Positions 26,990 to 35,934 are shown, numbered from the stretch's first letter. The stretch is DNA of 64,000 nt from Rufibacter sediminis (GCF_014269285.1 NZ_JACOAF010000058.1:218154-282153); one strand, 5' to 3'. Translations and numbers: made by a program. The notes: generated by a model from the letters alone, not told the origin.

Positions 26990-28711
26990 TTATTTCTTAA
27001 TAATGGATCTAGTTATATCATACCCTGGTTTTACACCAGAAACGAGTAAGGAGTCAATTCGCTTTGATGCAATGATTTTATTTTGTTGAAAATACAGGAA
27101 GACAAAGTTGCTTTCCTCTTGTGTCTTTTTCTGCAGTGCTTTCAACATCTGAGCTTTTTCTGCTGTGCGCTCCTCTTTTACAATGTTCTCCAAAAGCATG
27201 TCTGTTTCTATAGTTCCAAAGTTTGTTACATTTGCGCCGCCTTGTCCTGCGTTTGAAGTATGAAGAATAGGAATCAAGTTGTAGGAAAATGGATTCCCAA
27301 CCAATGTCCTGAAAAAGAGATCAAATTTTCTGCTCTGTAATCTTTCACTTATTTGCCCACTCTCCAGAGCCTGTAAAGTGACAGGGATGTTTAACTCTCT
27401 GGCATTCTGCTGAAAAAGTAAACTCATGTTTTCGAAATCTGTATTACCGGCCCTATGAAGTAGTTCTAATTTTAATTGACGTGGTTTTCCGTCAATCATC
27501 TTCTGCCAACCAGCAGGAGTTTGCTTCCAGCCAGAGGAAAGTAATAATGTTTTGGCTTTTTGCAGGTCAAACTTGATCGGGGGTAAGTCATAGTTATAGA
27601 AATCTTTCTCCTGAGGATGCACTATACCAATTGTTGGGGTAGCCAAACCACCCTGGATAGTCCGGATTATCTGCGGAATGTCCATGAGGTGGGCCAATGC
27701 AAGCCTAGTTCTCTTATCCTCTAGAAGGGGATTTCTTCCATTCATTCCCATGAACACAAGTTCATACGAGGTGGGGGAATAAAAGTGAAAAAGCTCCTGA
27801 TACTTTTTGTCTTTCCGCATTTCCAGAAAGGAAACCAGTGGAACGTTGTCCATCAAGTCTATCTGTTGCGCTTTCAATGCTAAGACGGCGGCACCATTAT
27901 CTGGCAGAATCTGATAGATTAATCTGATGGGGTTTGCTTGTAACGATTTAACGTAGCCCTTCACCTCTTGGCCCCACCACTTTTTCTTTTTTCGTAAGAC
28001 AATTGCTTGACCTGCTTTCCAGCTTGCCAATGAGTAAGGCCCACTTCCCTTAACCAAGGATGTGTCCCTTACTAAAGCTGTCTTGTTTATGGTTGCTGCA
28101 AAAGCTTTAAAAGTGGAGGTTTGGGCTAGAGAATCAAATTCCTGCCTGATCTGGGGATAAGAAAAGGATGAAAGGACTCCTTTGGGATCAAATTGATGCG
28201 CTGGAAGTACAAAGAAGTCACCCACCATCAGCTTCATTTCTGGAGTGTAACCAGAACAAACTAAAGTAAAGCTTTTTGGGTCTTTTGAAGATATCTGGAT
28301 ATCTTTTATAAAGTTATACTGAGCACGCCAGCGCTCATTGTCTAACAAAGGACTGTGCAGTAGTTTCAACGAGAAAGCTACATCATGCCCAGTGACAGGT
28401 GATCCATTGTCCCACGTGGCTTCTGGTCTAATGGAAAAGGTAAAGAAGGACAAGGTGTCTTTCCTGCGTATTGACGGTAGCGAAGTGGCTAACTGGGGTT
28501 TGATTGATTTGTCATCTAAATCAACCGCTAATAAGCTTTGATATAGATGATTGAGGATCTGTAAAGCAGGAGCATTTCCGTAGCTGAGCGGATGTAAAGA
28601 TTCTGGATCCTGTGAAAATCTGACTTTTATCGCTGTTTCTGTAGATGGATTAGAACAGGCCAAAAGCCATAAAAAAAACAAGCTAAGGCTCTTTGCGCAG
28701 TATTTTTTCAT
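26990..28711 (-). CDS. peptide-binding lipoprotein of an ABC importer (SBP family 5)
   Basis: A 573-residue solute-binding protein of the Dpp/Opp class. The N-terminus MKKYCAKSLSLFFLWLLAC has a lipobox (LLAC), so it is lipid-anchored. Typical segments are SQDPESLHPLSYGN, ATSLPSI, FSIRPEATWDNGSPVTGHDVAFS, GSGPYSLASWKAGQAIVLRKKKKWWG and DLQKAKTLLLSSGW. I start it at the ATG at 28711; the TTG three codons earlier is unlikely. It is the first gene of the importer operon; the small exported-peptide gene lies 126 bases upstream on the same strand, making that peptide a candidate ligand. Confidence 0.9.
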   Translation of the reverse strand: MKKYCAKSLSLFFLWLLACSNPSTETAIKVRFSQDPESLHPLSYGNAPALQILNHLYQSLLAVDLDDKSIKPQLATSLPSIRRKDTLSFFTFSIRPEATWDNGSPVTGHDVAFSLKLLHSPLLDNERWRAQYNFIKDIQISSKDPKSFTLVCSGYTPEMKLMVGDFFVLPAHQFDPKGVLSSFSYPQIRQEFDSLAQTSTFKAFAATINKTALVRDTSLVKGSGPYSLASWKAGQAIVLRKKKKWWGQEVKGYVKSLQANPIRLIYQILPDNGAAVLALKAQQIDLMDNVPLVSFLEMRKDKKYQELFHFYSPTSYELVFMGMNGRNPLLEDKRTRLALAHLMDIPQIIRTIQGGLATPTIGIVHPQEKDFYNYDLPPIKFDLQKAKTLLLSSGWKQTPAGWQKMIDGKPRQLKLELLHRAGNTDFENMSLLFQQNARELNIPVTLQALESGQISERLQSRKFDLFFRTLVGNPFSYNLIPILHTSNAGQGGANVTNFGTIETDMLLENIVKEERTAEKAQMLKALQKKTQEESNFVFLYFQQNKIIASKRIDSLLVSGVKPGYDITRSIIKK

Positions 28712-28837
28712 ATAGAGCAAGAAGTTCAGGCGAACACCATGCTCAATATTACAAAACTTGGCTGAGAATGCCTTGGCTTGTTTTCAGTACCTGAGAAGAT
28801 AGAAGACTATCTTTTAGGCGTGTATAGATATGTTGAA

Positions 28838-29038
28838 TTAGTCTCTTGTGTCCCAAGTACCAGTTCCACCATAATTGGTTTCACCAGAACCATTGTCACC
28901 CGTGCCTACAGTTGTAGCAGATCCAGCTGAAGTAGTGGAAAGAGTGGCGGCAGACGATGTATTCGTAGCCTTGTTATCAGATGGCGTTCCTGTTAAGATA
29001 GAAAGTTGAAGGAGCAGAGAGAGTAGTAATTCTAACAT
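28838..29038 (-). CDS. small secreted peptide, candidate signal precursor
   Basis: A 66-residue product: hydrophobic N-terminus MLELLLSLLLQLSILTG (residues 1-17), then a low-complexity Thr/Ser/Gly/Ala/Asn tract, ending NYGGTGTWDTRD. It has no cysteine and few charges, with a single Trp and Tyr close to the C-terminus. This is the form of an exported peptide or peptide precursor, not a folded enzyme. A promoter with -33 TTG, 19-base gap and TACTTTTA lies directly upstream, favouring a real gene. It precedes the peptide importer and diverges from the helical-repeat gene at 29311. I know no named family. It could instead be a tiny cell-surface protein. Confidence 0.55.
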   Translation of the reverse strand: MLELLLSLLLQLSILTGTPSDNKATNTSSAATLSTTSAGSATTVGTGDNGSGETNYGGTGTWDTRD

Positions 29039-29053
29039 GGCTTTTTATGAGTT

Positions 29054-29083
29054 TAAAAGTATGTCACAAAATTGGGCGTTCAA
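29054..29083 (-). promoter_or_regulatory. promoter of the small peptide gene
   Basis: On the minus strand TTG (29083-29081), 19 bases, then TACTTTTA (29061-29054; one mismatch to TAnnTTTG). The transcript would start about 8-10 bases before the peptide ATG. Confidence 0.5.
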
Positions 29084-29310
29084 CAGCGCTAAGGAAAGGA
29101 AACTGTATGCTGATCTGTAACTATAACTACATTAATACTAAATATAAAAATATTTATCTTATATAAAGAATTGAAGTTTTGAATTTTTAATTTTATAATC
29201 TTTTACTATGTTCGAAAAATTAGAACAAATATTTAATCGAATAAACTATTTAGTAACCATTAAATTTTGAAGAGTAAACTGTAAATGCTTCATCAGCATT
29301 ATAAAATAAA

Positions 29311-30792
29311 ATGGAAGAATTGATTAAACTGATACAAATTATTGAGAAAAGAGGTGGTCTGCCTGCTCATACTTTAAATAATAATTCTAAAGAGAAAAAA
29401 TTATATTCAGAAATAATCAAGGGCAGGATAACAGATGAAGCTACTGCCATACTCGTCCTTTATACAGATGCTAAGGAAAAAAGTGGTTTGAAGATGGTTA
29501 AATCCAGACTTCGGAAAAAACTAATGAACCAGCTTTTTTTTATAGATGAGAATAATGAACAAGTGCAGAGTTCACACATAGTAGAGCAAACTTGTCTATC
29601 CAAGTTTTTGCAGGCAAGAATCTTATTGGACGCAGGAGCAAATGATCTTGCCCTTCCATTGCTAAAACAGTCGTTATCTAAATCAAAAGAATACGATTTT
29701 AATTATATCTCCTCTCTGTGCTTGCGAGCAATTATACAGGCATACGTGAATTTAAAGGAAAGAAATTTATTCTATAAAGCTGCTGAACAGTTAAAAAGTC
29801 TTGGTGCTAAATTGACTGCCGATCAAGAATCAGAAATGATTTTTTCTGAAGCTAATATCGAGCTTAGCCGTTCTGTTGTCTCTAGAAAAGATTATATACA
29901 ATTGATTGATAGTGTTTTGTCTAAAATGAATGCTATATGGCAGCAAGCAAAAACATTTGAGACATTTAACAACTATTACCGATTATCAATGTGGTTGCAT
30001 GAATTAAATGGCAATTTTGATGAGATTGTAACACTAACAGAAAAGTCACAGCAAATCTTAAAAGAGCATTCTAATATTGCGAAAAGATTTGATCATAGGT
30101 ATAACCATTTCATACAAGTATATGCACATCTAAGAGCTAAAAAAATAGAGGAAGGGCTGGTTCTGGCAAATACCTATCTGCATTACTTTAATCCTTCCAG
30201 TAACAACTGGTTTGCCTACATGGAGAATTATACTTTGTTGGCGGTTCATGCTAAGAAATATGAAGTGGCGCACACCTTGTTCCATCAGGTGCAGTCAAAC
30301 CCGTTTATTAAGAAGATCAATAAGCTAGCCCAGGAGCGGTGGACTTTATTGGGTGCTTACCTGCAGTTTATTGCCCCTCAGTCAGATAGTCCTGTCAAGT
30401 GGCAGAACTTAGTCCATAATTCACCTTCTTACAGCAAAGACAAAGAGGGCTTCAATGTGGCCATCTTAATTCTCCAAGTAATGTACTACCTGGAGATCAT
30501 GGATTATGAAGCCCTAGAGTATAGAGTGGACTCTCTGAAGAAGTATGCTCAACATCACTTCAAAGATAGTTTCAGTGAACGCAGTCGCATCTTCTTTAAA
30601 TTACTAGCGGTGCTCGTCCGATCAAATTTTGAATATACCACCACTCAGAAGAAAGCGCAGTACTTGTTCAATAAACTGCAACGCACACCCACTCCCGGAG
30701 ATGCTTATGCTGAAATTGAGATAATCCCTTATGAACACTTGTGGGAATTTGTGTTAGATAGAATTAAGAAAGCTGCTCTGTATGCCAAATAA
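29311..30792 (+). CDS. helical-repeat (TPR-like) cytoplasmic protein, candidate peptide-responsive regulator
   Basis: A 493-residue protein with no signal peptide or membrane segment. Residues 1-80 form a compact helical domain ending KMVKSRLRKKLMNQLFFID; the rest is a chain of amphipathic helix pairs resembling tetratricopeptide repeats (for example KFLQARILLDAGANDLALPLLKQ-SLSKSKEY, RAIIQAYVNLKERNLFYKAA, HLRAKKIEEGLVLANTYL, LLAVHAKKYEVAHTLFHQV). No classical Cro/C1-type helix-turn-helix is obvious. The 5' two-thirds is strongly AT-rich compared with all neighbours, suggesting transfer. It diverges from the peptide/importer unit, the layout of RRNPPA-type quorum receptors, but homology to them is not shown. 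Confidence 0.7.
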   Translation: MEELIKLIQIIEKRGGLPAHTLNNNSKEKKLYSEIIKGRITDEATAILVLYTDAKEKSGLKMVKSRLRKKLMNQLFFIDENNEQVQSSHIVEQTCLSKFLQARILLDAGANDLALPLLKQSLSKSKEYDFNYISSLCLRAIIQAYVNLKERNLFYKAAEQLKSLGAKLTADQESEMIFSEANIELSRSVVSRKDYIQLIDSVLSKMNAIWQQAKTFETFNNYYRLSMWLHELNGNFDEIVTLTEKSQQILKEHSNIAKRFDHRYNHFIQVYAHLRAKKIEEGLVLANTYLHYFNPSSNNWFAYMENYTLLAVHAKKYEVAHTLFHQVQSNPFIKKINKLAQERWTLLGAYLQFIAPQSDSPVKWQNLVHNSPSYSKDKEGFNVAILILQVMYYLEIMDYEALEYRVDSLKKYAQHHFKDSFSERSRIFFKLLAVLVRSNFEYTTTQKKAQYLFNKLQRTPTPGDAYAEIEIIPYEHLWEFVLDRIKKAALYAK

Positions 30793-30872
30793 GTACAAGA
30801 AGATAGGATCAGCTATCTGTTGATGTGAATTTCTAGAAGTTTACTTAGTTGCCCTGCCAATACGTTGCTTCT

Positions 30873-30910
30873 CGTTTTGAACCTGTTTTTACAAAAAGCA
30901 TGCGAAAACG
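30873..30910. repeat. dispersed palindrome copy, imperfect
   Basis: CGTTTTGAACCTGTTTT and GCATGCGAAAACG arms in the gap between convergent genes. Confidence 0.6.
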
Positions 30911-30930
30911 GTGAGATGGAAGGTAGATCA

Positions 30931-33597
30931 TTAGAACTGAATACGGTAACCCAGGTAAGGGTAAATGCCCAGTTGGTAGTAGGTTTTAGCCCGGTTTTCT
31001 TCCAGATCCCAACCATAATACAACTCGTTCTTGTTGTCTAAGAAGTTGTCTGCGGCGGCAAAGATCCAATGGTTCGTCTTGCGGTTATTGATCTGATAGG
31101 AGAACCGGATATCCGTTCTGAAGTAGTTTTTGAGGCGAAACTGATACGCGTTTTTAAGATCATAATAGATTTCATCGGTTTGCTCGTTGATCGTCTTTTC
31201 CTCATCAATAGGAATGATCCTTCTTCCCCCAGTATAATTAACCCGTAGGTCAATGGACAAGTGATGCCGGTTGGCATTATCTAAGGGTATTTCTTTGCCC
31301 ACCAAGACATTGGAGATAAACCCAATGTTGAAAGCGGTGGGGCGTACATGGCCGTCTCCTCCGGTAAAGTGCGACCGCAGGAGGGAGAGATTGCCCAGCG
31401 CGTAGAATCCATTTTTTAGGAATCGTTCGGCGGTTAGCTCCAGTCCATAATTTCTGCCGGTTCCTTCACTCACCACACTATCCACGGTGACGAAGCTATA
31501 GTCCACGCCTAGGTTGAGCATGGAGAAAGCCGCCTCCTTGGCGGTTTTGCTGACTGGTACTTTGTAATGGTACTGGTAATAGGTTTCGGCTTTGAGCCGC
31601 CAGTTGGCAGAAAGTGTCCGGTGGTAGCCTAGCACCACCTGCCTACTTCTGGTAAAGTCTAAGCGGTTGTAAGGTTGGTTGAATTCAGGCTTCACCTGGG
31701 AAAAGAACCGATATTCATAGTACACCAGGGGCTGGGTTTGGCTGAGCAATCCGGCGGAAAAATACAGTTTCTGGGCTTCGGTTAGCTGATAATCCAGGGA
31801 GAGCCTTGGTTCTACCGCAACTCTGTTGCCAATGGTGAATTGTTGGGTATATACCCCGGCCTGGAGATCCAATTGCGGAGACAGGGACACCTTGGAGAGT
31901 AGATAGCCCTGGATCAGGGCGGCAGAGCCGTTGGCATCCAGCGGAATCTCGTAGATATCCCTCCTGTCGCGGTACATGATTTCCTGGTTGTCATAGTACA
32001 TCTTCTGCCAGGCAAATCCGCCTTTGATCAGCCATCGATGAAAGGGTTTGTGGGTGATGTTGAATCGGGTGATAAGCTGTCTTTCGTAGTTCCGCAGGTA
32101 ATAAAATAACCGGGAGGTTTTGTTTCGGTAGGTAGCAATACTGGTGGCTTCTACCTGGCTGCCTGAGTTGGATATGATGAGTTCCGTGACGGTCTTGGGT
32201 ATTCTGGAGAAGGTGTGGTGGATGCCAAACGCATACATCTGGTTCATGAGCGTAGGTTCCAGCCGGTACCTTAACTTTCCCCAGGTGGTGGTGTCTTCAT
32301 CGATGTCATAAATGGTGGCGCTGCTGCTGCCGGCTATTCCCCAGACGGAGAATTTTCCGGCTTTGGGAGTGGGCAGAACTACTTTGAAGGAGCCATCCTG
32401 AAAGCTGGGCAGGGCATTGTAGCCGATTTTAACGCCTATCGCCTCCAGCGGACGGAACGTGAAAAGCCGCATGCTGCCCAAAAAAGAACCTCCCCATTTT
32501 TTCGCCAAGGGGCCTTCGGTCATCACTTCCAAACCATTCAATCCCAGTTGCAGGGTGTTTTCAACTTTCTTGTTGTTGCCCTCCCGCAGGCGCACATCCA
32601 TGACCGCCCCAATCCGGTTACCGTATTCGGCGGGAAAGGCCCCGGTCAGAAAATCCGAGTTGGCCAGCAGGTTATTATTCAGCATGCTGAAAGCGCCTCC
32701 TGAATTGGGGGTGAAGGTAAAGTGGTTGGGGTTGGGGATCTCTACGCCCTCCATGCGCCAGAGAACTCCCAACGGGGAGTTGCCCCGCACGATCAAATCG
32801 TTGCGCTGGTCGGAGGCGCTGGAGACGCCCGCATAGTTGGCCGCCATCCGGCTGGGGTCCTGCCGGGAGCCGGCGAAACGGTTTATTTCTTCCGCCCTCA
32901 GGGTATGCACGCTGGAGGAGATGAGCAGATTTTGGGGCAGCGTTTTATCGCGTTCGGCAATCACCACCACTTCGGCTTGCTGAATAAAACTTTCTTCCAT
33001 CTGGACGGGCACCACGGTCTCTTTCCCGGTCACCAGCATGATGTTAGAGATCTCCGCGTCTTTATACCCCAAATAGGTGACTTTCAGGTAATGCCTCCCT
33101 ATGGGAAGTTTCTCCAGGGCGAAAGATCCGTCCAGGCCCGTACTCACGGCCCGTGCCGGATCAACGGAGAGCAATTGGACCGTTGCCCCAATCAACGGCG
33201 TTTTAAGCCCGGCATCTAGCACCGTGCCGCGTAAGGTCTGAGTATAGTTTCTTAAGGGAATAAGCTTGGTGCTGCTTTCCGTCTTGGGTTTCAAGACGAT
33301 CTGTTCGCCGATGATCTGATAGGAGAGGCCGGCGCAGTCGCAAAGAGCTTGTAATGCCTTGACTTGGGGGAGAGACGTCACCGAACAGGTGATGGGAGCA
33401 TCCAGCGGCAGTTGGTTATTGCTGTACGAGAAATTAAATGAATAGCGTTTCTCTAGATCCTGCAGCACCTGCTCCAAAGGAATGGCCTGGTAGCGATACG
33501 TGACTTGTACCTCTGCTGACATATCCTGCGCACATGATCTAGAGGAGAAAAAGATCAAACATAAAGTGCAAACAAGAATGCCGACTGCTCTAATCAA
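30931..33597 (-). CDS. TonB-dependent receptor with STN and carboxypeptidase-like N-terminal domains
   Basis: Outer-membrane active transporter of 888 residues. After a signal peptide (to about SRSCAQ, residue 24) come a secretin/TonB N-terminal (STN) domain (about 28-105, VTYRYQAIPLEQVLQDLEK), a carboxypeptidase-regulatory-like beta domain (about 120-200, GTVLDAGLKTPLIGATV), a plug (about 220-340, DLIVRGNSPLGVLWRMEGVEIP) and a beta-barrel ending YLGYRIQF with a C-terminal aromatic. The STN domain implies signalling through the FecR/ECF sigma pair encoded upstream on the same strand. The only start giving a signal peptide is a TTG at 33597. The substrate is unknown; no SusD partner is present. 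Confidence 0.9.
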   Translation of the reverse strand: MIRAVGILVCTLCLIFFSSRSCAQDMSAEVQVTYRYQAIPLEQVLQDLEKRYSFNFSYSNNQLPLDAPITCSVTSLPQVKALQALCDCAGLSYQIIGEQIVLKPKTESSTKLIPLRNYTQTLRGTVLDAGLKTPLIGATVQLLSVDPARAVSTGLDGSFALEKLPIGRHYLKVTYLGYKDAEISNIMLVTGKETVVPVQMEESFIQQAEVVVIAERDKTLPQNLLISSSVHTLRAEEINRFAGSRQDPSRMAANYAGVSSASDQRNDLIVRGNSPLGVLWRMEGVEIPNPNHFTFTPNSGGAFSMLNNNLLANSDFLTGAFPAEYGNRIGAVMDVRLREGNNKKVENTLQLGLNGLEVMTEGPLAKKWGGSFLGSMRLFTFRPLEAIGVKIGYNALPSFQDGSFKVVLPTPKAGKFSVWGIAGSSSATIYDIDEDTTTWGKLRYRLEPTLMNQMYAFGIHHTFSRIPKTVTELIISNSGSQVEATSIATYRNKTSRLFYYLRNYERQLITRFNITHKPFHRWLIKGGFAWQKMYYDNQEIMYRDRRDIYEIPLDANGSAALIQGYLLSKVSLSPQLDLQAGVYTQQFTIGNRVAVEPRLSLDYQLTEAQKLYFSAGLLSQTQPLVYYEYRFFSQVKPEFNQPYNRLDFTRSRQVVLGYHRTLSANWRLKAETYYQYHYKVPVSKTAKEAAFSMLNLGVDYSFVTVDSVVSEGTGRNYGLELTAERFLKNGFYALGNLSLLRSHFTGGDGHVRPTAFNIGFISNVLVGKEIPLDNANRHHLSIDLRVNYTGGRRIIPIDEEKTINEQTDEIYYDLKNAYQFRLKNYFRTDIRFSYQINNRKTNHWIFAAADNFLDNKNELYYGWDLEENRAKTYYQLGIYPYLGYRIQF

Positions 33598-33764
33598 AGC
33601 CTTTGAACGGATGGGAATGAAACATTTCGGACGGTTTTATCCTGATCCGCTAATTTCCATATTTCAACAGTCTTTGCAAAATCGTGCAATTAAAATATAG
33701 TAAAATACCTAATATTAACGATGGTCGATCAATTGGTTCTTGGGAGTATAACTAGAACCTAGGA

Positions 33765-33804
33765 CTGTTTTGGAGCTGTTTTAAGAAAACTGCCCTCAAA
33801 ACGG
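33765..33804. repeat. dispersed palindrome copy
   Basis: CTGTTTTGGAGCTGTTTT and AAAACTGCCCTCAAAACGG arms, nearly paired. Confidence 0.65.
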
Positions 33805-33960
33805 AGATTAACCACTAGGCTAGTAGGTTGAAGTTCTTAACCCTTGCATGTGGCTCAATGTTTTTTTGACGAGGAAAGGAGTGGCGGCATAGTTACGATT
33901 AGGAATATTTTCTCAAGAACCTCGGTAAACTTAGGGTAAGCAGAGGAATTTTGATGAATG

Positions 33961-33998
33961 CGTTTTAAGGCTGATTTTCTGAAAACAGGTCAGAAGCG
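33961..33998. repeat. dispersed palindrome copy, imperfect
   Basis: CGTTTTAAGGCTGATTTT and AAAACAGGTCAGAAGCG arms. Confidence 0.6.
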
Positions 33999-34054
33999 CA
34001 AAACCGGTCGTCTGCCAAACAGAGGGTATCTCGGCCGGGGATACTCACAAGAAT

Positions 34055-34097
34055 AAAAAACTAAAACCAGCCCTTTATGGGAGGACTGGCTTTAGTT
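34055..34097 (-). terminator. minus-strand terminator overlapping a stop codon
   Basis: Arms CTGGCTTTAGTT and AACTAAAACCAG (one G:T pair) around 15 bases are followed on the minus strand by a T-run. The hairpin includes the stop codon of the GIN-domain lipoprotein. Confidence 0.65.
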
Positions 34098-34829
34098 GTC
34101 ATTGATTACTTTTCCGCTGCCAGTGGTTAGCTTGGAGACAAGGCTGGGGTTGCCGCGGTAGTAGATGTTTCCGCTGCCGCTGATGTTTGCGTCCAGAACT
34201 TTATTCACCCAGATCTGTTGGTGTCCAGAGCCGGAGGTAATCACTTGGGCGGTGTCTGCGTGCATGAAGTAGCCCATCACTCTCCCTGAACCGCTAAGCG
34301 TAGTTTCCAGGTTGGAAGTAAAGCCATTCAACTCAACATCACCGGAGCCGGAGTGCTGCACTTTGAGGACGGTTGCATTCCCCGTGTACTTGATCGTTCC
34401 TGAGCCGGTCAAGCTGAGTTGCAGAGGCTTGGTAGACGCAACCGTTTGGATGCTTAGTACACCAGAGGTTTTCAGGGTTGCCTGTTCAATATCCGGCAGC
34501 GAAATGTAGACGTTCGTTTCATTGTCATTATAATCCAGGCAAGAGGTGGATTTGATGACCAAGGTCTTGCCTTCTACTTCCGTCACAATCTCGGGGAGCA
34601 GATTGGCAAAACTCTCCACCTTTACTTCCGCTTTGGGCCCAGCGGTGACAAACACATTTCCGCCAACCCGCATCTCTACGCCAGTGAAGGAAGCTACATC
34701 ACGGGTTTCGGTTTTGCTTTTCCCGCTGCCGTGTAAGCAGGGGCCGTTGTTCAAGATGTCACAAGAGGTGATAAAAACTCCTGCTGAGAAAAGGAAAACG
34801 GTACAGATGAATTTCAAATGCAGGTTCAT
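34092..34829 (-). CDS. GIN-domain (DUF2807) auto-adhesin-like lipoprotein
   Basis: A 245-residue exported protein. The signal MNLHLKFICTVFLFSAGVFITSC ends in a lipobox. The mature part is a parallel beta-helix type repeat domain with recurring SGSG turns (LTGSGTIKY, HSGSGDVEL, LSGSGRVMG, TSGSGHQQ, ISGSGNIYY, TTGSGKVIN), the hallmark of the putative auto-transporter/adhesin head GIN domain. The start is placed 25 bases after the fecR stop; the frame is open 16 codons more but that would overlap fecR. It is third in the sigma-fecR-GIN operon, so it is likely induced with the system. Surface role inferred. Confidence 0.86.
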   Translation of the reverse strand: MNLHLKFICTVFLFSAGVFITSCDILNNGPCLHGSGKSKTETRDVASFTGVEMRVGGNVFVTAGPKAEVKVESFANLLPEIVTEVEGKTLVIKSTSCLDYNDNETNVYISLPDIEQATLKTSGVLSIQTVASTKPLQLSLTGSGTIKYTGNATVLKVQHSGSGDVELNGFTSNLETTLSGSGRVMGYFMHADTAQVITSGSGHQQIWVNKVLDANISGSGNIYYRGNPSLVSKLTTGSGKVINDN

Positions 34830-34854
34830 ACAGGAGAAAGGCAGGTGAAAGGAT

Positions 34855-35934
34855 TTACTGACACCCTGCCCCTTCAATGGTATAAGATCCTGTGGCGGAC
34901 TGGTTGATCTTCAAATCTGCCGAAGCCTGTAGAACCGTTAAAATCTCTTTCAGCTCTGGATTCTCAAAAGTGCCGGTAAACGTACAGGCCTGCAGTTTCT
35001 GGTTTGGCACCTCAACCGCAACGTTGAAATATTTCTCCAGTTGATCGGCCACGGCGGTGAGGGACGTGTTGTTGAACTCCAGGGAACGCCAGGTGACAGG
35101 GGTGGCTTTTTCCGTTTCTTTCGTGTCAAGTTGCCCGTTGGCAGACAGGAACCCGGTGTACCCAGGGGTGAGCAATACCTTCTGATTGTTCTTCAGGGAA
35201 GTAAAAGCGACTTTGCCGGTCATGACCGCCACCGCTACTTCGGGTTCTCCCTTCAGGGCACGGACATTGAAGGACGTCCCCAGTACTCTGGTCTCGGCGT
35301 TTCCGCTTTTCACGATGAACGGTTGCTTCGGGTTCTTCCGTACTTCGAAGAATCCTTCACCCACCAGCTCTACCTGGCGCTCAGCACCAGTAAACGCGGT
35401 ATGATACCGCAGGGTGGAGTTCTCATTCAAGGTGACCTGGCTGCTGTCTGGCAGGTAAATCAGTTGTCTCTGGCCGGCGGCCGTGGCTACCTGGGTCCAG
35501 GCGGAGGAGGTAGAGGTATTGAATTGCAGATACACCAACCAAGCTAAGCCTACGGCTACCACCAGTCCGGCGACGTATTTGTAGAAGGTGTTCCAAGGGA
35601 AAATCTGGCGTTTAACGGCAGAAGAGGGCTGCTCAGAGACAAATGGTTCTTGGGTAGGGATGAGGGGGATGACTTTGGTTTCTGGGGTGAAATCTGCCTT
35701 GGCGCAGAATTTAGTCCAGGCTAGGTCGGCATCGGGTTGGAAGGTAAGATTCTGTTGGGAGCCAACTTCATCCCATACTTCCAGGGCATCGGTCCATTGT
35801 TGCGTGTGGGCGTCATCTTCGTTCAACCAGGCAGAAAATTCCAGTTGTTCTTCTTCAGACAATTCCCCCCGCAACGCTTTCGCCATCAAAACCCATTCTG
35901 GGTTCTCATGGGTGTCCAGTTTTGTTTGTGTCAT
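34855..35934 (-). CDS. FecR family anti-sigma regulator
   Basis: A 359-residue single-pass membrane regulator: cytoplasmic N-terminal anti-sigma part (residues 1-90, with LRGELSEEEQLEFSAWL), one membrane helix (KYVAGLVVAVGLAWLVYL, about 112-130), then the periplasmic FecR domain (RQLIYLPDSSQVTLNENSTLRY, GEGFFEVRKNPKQPFIVKSG, RVLGTSFNVRA) and the C-terminal DUF4974-type domain (FNNTSLTAVADQLEKYFNV). It should relay ligand occupancy of an STN-bearing TonB receptor to the ECF sigma factor encoded 113 bases upstream. Confidence 0.93.
   Translation of the reverse strand: MTQTKLDTHENPEWVLMAKALRGELSEEEQLEFSAWLNEDDAHTQQWTDALEVWDEVGSQQNLTFQPDADLAWTKFCAKADFTPETKVIPLIPTQEPFVSEQPSSAVKRQIFPWNTFYKYVAGLVVAVGLAWLVYLQFNTSTSSAWTQVATAAGQRQLIYLPDSSQVTLNENSTLRYHTAFTGAERQVELVGEGFFEVRKNPKQPFIVKSGNAETRVLGTSFNVRALKGEPEVAVAVMTGKVAFTSLKNNQKVLLTPGYTGFLSANGQLDTKETEKATPVTWRSLEFNNTSLTAVADQLEKYFNVAVEVPNQKLQACTFTGTFENPELKEILTVLQASADLKINQSATGSYTIEGAGCQ

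Larger units (their letters stand above)
33598..34091. other. intergenic interval with two dispersed palindromes
   Basis: These 494 bases hold no gene. They contain repeat copies at 33765-33804 and 33961-33998, a small hairpin GGGTATC/GATACTC at 34024-34047, and the terminator of the upstream GIN-domain gene. Confidence 0.5.
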
